Positions 61,773 through 64,000 of a stretch of 64,000 nucleotides of DNA are shown piece by piece. Both the position numbers and the translations under genes were made by a program. The DNA comes from Fimbriimonadales bacterium (GTDB lineage Bacteria > Armatimonadota > Fimbriimonadia > Fimbriimonadales > GBS-DC). The notes under the pieces were generated by a model, which was not told where the DNA came from, searched no databases, and saw nothing but the letters and a program-made list of their open reading frames with translations. The stretch lies in the NCBI GenBank assembly GCA_025998675.1, contig AP024673.1:1143221-1207220 (forward strand), read 5' to 3'. Position 1 is the first letter of the stretch. Each line of letters starts with the position of its first letter.

Positions 61773-63424
61773 GCTCCTACCTCCGGGTAGTCCGCCAGAA
61801 AGCGGGCAATCAGCATCAACTCGCTAAGCGCGCACAGGTCGTCCACCGTCTGCACCCAGTCGGGGATGGCGATGTCGGATTGGGGCTTCTCTTTGCGCTC
61901 CAGCACGCGCAGCGCCTCGCCGCGCAGGATGTCGGCGCGCGGTTTGAGTTTGCAGTAGTCGCGCGCAAGCTGGCGCAGCTCGTAGGGCAGCGCGTCAGCA
62001 AGCCCTTTGCGGAAAGCGTTCTCCCAGAAGCCCCACTCCTCGAAGCGTTCCCACGGGGTGCGGGCGCGGTTCATGGCGCCGCTGCGCGGGTAGCGGGCGA
62101 CGGCGAGCGCGTTGCGAGTCTCTTTGGCGTGCTTCTCCGCCGCGCGCGCCCACTCCAGCGCGACCTGCAGGTTCTCTTTGGCATGCACGATTGCAATCCC
62201 CGCTGAGAGCGTTGGGGGCGGCGTGTCCTGCGGCGCAACTGCCCTCATGCAGCTGCGGAAGGTCTCCTGCAACTTATGGGCACACGCCAGCGCGTAGTTC
62301 ACAGGCAGCAGCGCCAGCACATCGTCGCCGCCGCAATAGACAGGGAAGCCCTTATGCGCTTCCACAATCGGGGGGACAAGCTTAGCAAACTCATCCACCT
62401 GACGGGAAAAGCGTCGATGCTCGTCTACACTTTCGAGTGCGTCCAGCGTCGCGCCCATCCGATCGCCGTCGGCAGCCAGTATCGCGTAGTAGGAAAGCAG
62501 CTCTTCCGAAAGCCCCTTCTCGCGCAGGGCGCGCTGTATCTTGCTGGCGTACGCGCAGATTTCGCCCATCTGCTGTTCGTTGATTTCGTCTTCCTGAAGC
62601 AGCCCGCGCTCCTCGCACAGGCGGCGGAAGTTCGCCTGATACACCAGGTCGCTCAGGTCGTCCACGCCCAGCCTGTCCTGCCAGTCTTGCAGTGCGCGGT
62701 ACGCATCGCACGCCTCTTGGGGCAGCACATGCTCGATAGCGCGGAACGCCATCTCGCGCGTCGAGGGAACGCCCCTGCCGCCCGAAACGCGCTTGATAAT
62801 CGAGATGGCGTCCAGCGTCTCGCGGGGCTTGAGGCGCAGAGGCGCACTTTTCGCTTGTTCGGGCGCGCGGAAGCCGTCGCCGTGCGCTTCGGTCTTGAAC
62901 GCGCTGTCCATCGAAGGATCCAGCGGGCTTTTGGGACGCTTGGGGTTCAGAGGCGGCTGCTTGAAATCGCGCAGCGATTTGCGCCCCGCCAGCAGCTGCT
63001 CCAGCCGAGTGCGCGCCTGCCGATAGTCGCCGTTCAGCGGAACCCACGCCGCGTAGAACTCCAGAAAGTTTTTCAGCTGCCAGTTCACCAGCTCGATATC
63101 AAGGAGCGATTGCACGGCTGGGGGCAGCGACTTTGCGCACTTGTCCCACTGCTCGCGCAGGTATTGATGCGCCTCTTCGCGGGCGGCGTGCGCGATTTTG
63201 TGCGGCTCGCCCGACACAGTAAAGAGCAACTTGTTGGGCGCGCCTGTCTGGGTGTTCGCCGGGAAAATCAGCTCGGCGTGATGCTCATTCTGTAACCACT
63301 TCGCCAGATGCGTCGCCAGATTCACCAGCAGCTTAGAGCCCGCGGAGAGGTCTGCCGTGCGCCGCGCCGCCGCGATGAACTCCTGCACCGGTCCCAAAGC
63401 GATGGTCATGAGGTAGTTCTGCAT
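61769..63424 (-). CDS. cmr2: Type III-B CRISPR Cas10 (Cmr2) lacking the HD domain
   Basis: A 551-aa Cas10. It begins MQNYLMTIALGPVQEFIAAARRT, the start of the first Palm domain, so the N-terminal HD nuclease domain of longer Cas10 proteins is missing. The second Palm has the cyclase motif GGDD at 365-368 (VYCGGDDVLALLP), so cyclic oligoadenylate synthesis is likely kept. ILAADGDRMGATLDALES matches the first Palm metal-binding region. DNA cutting is not expected. Confidence 0.92.
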   Translation of the reverse strand: MQNYLMTIALGPVQEFIAAARRTADLSAGSKLLVNLATHLAKWLQNEHHAELIFPANTQTGAPNKLLFTVSGEPHKIAHAAREEAHQYLREQWDKCAKSLPPAVQSLLDIELVNWQLKNFLEFYAAWVPLNGDYRQARTRLEQLLAGRKSLRDFKQPPLNPKRPKSPLDPSMDSAFKTEAHGDGFRAPEQAKSAPLRLKPRETLDAISIIKRVSGGRGVPSTREMAFRAIEHVLPQEACDAYRALQDWQDRLGVDDLSDLVYQANFRRLCEERGLLQEDEINEQQMGEICAYASKIQRALREKGLSEELLSYYAILAADGDRMGATLDALESVDEHRRFSRQVDEFAKLVPPIVEAHKGFPVYCGGDDVLALLPVNYALACAHKLQETFRSCMRAVAPQDTPPPTLSAGIAIVHAKENLQVALEWARAAEKHAKETRNALAVARYPRSGAMNRARTPWERFEEWGFWENAFRKGLADALPYELRQLARDYCKLKPRADILRGEALRVLERKEKPQSDIAIPDWVQTVDDLCALSELMLIARFLADYPEVGA

Positions 63425-63435
63425 CGTGCGCCTCC

Positions 63436-64000
63436 TTAGCCCAGTTGAAACGACACCAGCGCATTCTGAAAGTGTCGCTGTGCGCCTTTGAGGACGGCGT
63501 CCAGCACATCGTTTGTTTGCAATGCTTTCAGCACGGGGTCGGCTTGCGGCGGTTCCAGCGTGTAGCTGCTCCCCTGAATTTGTATCTGGCGGGGCTTGGG
63601 GGCATTCATCACCAGAATCAGCGCGCCGTATCGACCGTCCTGCAGTGCGATGGGCTTCAGTATCACGGGCGACGCCATGCGCCCACTCTCCGCAGGCTCC
63701 ACGCTGCCCACGAAGCAGAGATTCCTTGCCCCCTTAATATCCTGATAGATGATGGGCAGTCCCAGAAAGGGTTTTGCAAGACGCACTTTGCCCTGTTGCT
63801 CGCTTAAACGACACAGCACCTGTCGGTAGTCTGCCCATTTGCTCCCCGACATCGGGCTGTAGTTCTGGGGAAAGTGCCCCTTGCGAAAGCGCGCCCAGAA
63901 GCGTCCCAGTTCGCACCAGGCATGTTCTGCATCGCGCTTGATCACAATCATCCCTCGCGCGTCTGCCAGCGTCGCCCACCGGGGCGGGCTTGCCGCGCCT
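63436..64000 (-). CDS. cmr1: Type III-B CRISPR protein Cmr1, C-terminal part (cut by window edge)
   Basis: The frame is open from the right edge to the stop at 63436 (188 codons visible). The sequence WATLADARGMIVIKRDAE, GRFWARFRKGHF and KPFLGLPIIYQDIKG, with MASPVILKPIALQDG, fits the C-terminal RAMP domain of Cmr1, and its position ahead of cmr2 agrees. ATG 63951 is internal. The N-terminal half lies outside. Confidence 0.8.
   Translation of the reverse strand, partial: GAASPPRWATLADARGMIVIKRDAEHAWCELGRFWARFRKGHFPQNYSPMSGSKWADYRQVLCRLSEQQGKVRLAKPFLGLPIIYQDIKGARNLCFVGSVEPAESGRMASPVILKPIALQDGRYGALILVMNAPKPRQIQIQGSSYTLEPPQADPVLKALQTNDVLDAVLKGAQRHFQNALVSFQLG

Noticed and set aside
58287-64000. 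CRISPR array in the cmr region
   Set aside because: No regularly spaced direct repeats of 25-37 bases were found on either strand.

Overview
The window reads as a GC-rich (roughly 60-65% by eye) bacterial chromosome segment, 64 kb, densely coding, with no phage or conjugative region. Best guess for the host is a thermophilic member of Armatimonadota (Fimbriimonadales-like). This is inferred from the combination of a PEP-CTERM protein, an SLH-domain outer-membrane porin (so a diderm), a Sec-type (clade II) NosZ, a Bacillus-like long SRP RNA, a close relative of the Thermus M.TaqI methylase, and many start codons lying 6-9 nt behind a GGTAnnnT -10 box (leaderless mRNAs). No 16S gene is present, so the taxonomy is unproven.

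Layout. 1-12.2 kb: ilvE (partial), thiE, a VapBC toxin-antitoxin pair, a GT39-like glycosyltransferase, a 996-aa protein that may be a glycoside hydrolase, a sugar-nucleotide dehydrogenase/epimerase operon, hisC with an ankyrin-repeat membrane protein, thiG, an SRPBCC protein and a DUF92 membrane protein. 12.3-18.8 kb: SLH porin, PEP-CTERM protein, a MITE-like palindromic repeat, a TIGR01777 epimerase, SRP RNA, a Gfo/Idh/MocA oxidoreductase, and a nucleotidyltransferase with a small partner. 18.9-22.6 kb: a single transcription unit tRNA-Val, Asp, Phe, Leu, Gly, tig, clpP, clpX. 22.6-29.7 kb: a nitrous-oxide-reductase island (nosZ, a membrane protein, a single ORF that fuses NosD, NosF and NosY, nosL, and a convergent lipoprotein cytochrome c).

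29.7-41.7 kb: DUF4139 protein, 2-oxoacid dehydrogenase E1a/E1b/E2, a methyltransferase-like membrane protein, dnaB, a frameshifted DUF433 gene, trmD, a rhodanese, a frameshifted membrane protein and a GT9 glycosyltransferase. 41.8-45.7 kb: cheC-cheD-cheB-cheR-cheY-cheX with no CheA, CheW or receptor. 45.8-50.1 kb: a large membrane Fe-S oxidoreductase with an upstream terminator and Pho-box-like repeats, crcB-DUF190, and an orphan M.TaqI-like methylase. 50.1-58.3 kb: a second repeat cluster, thioesterase, a PAP2 phosphatase, an ALDH-like protein lacking its catalytic Cys, ridA, dacA, sufCB, rpmB-murB and a lipoprotein. 58.3-64 kb: a type III-B (Cmr) CRISPR effector operon cmr1 (partial)-cmr2-cmr3-cmr4-cmr5-cmr6, with no repeat array in view.

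The most unusual items are the NosD-NosF-NosY fusion, the window-wide leaderless start architecture, the palindromic repeat family, and the Pho-like direct repeats over a putative attenuator or small RNA.
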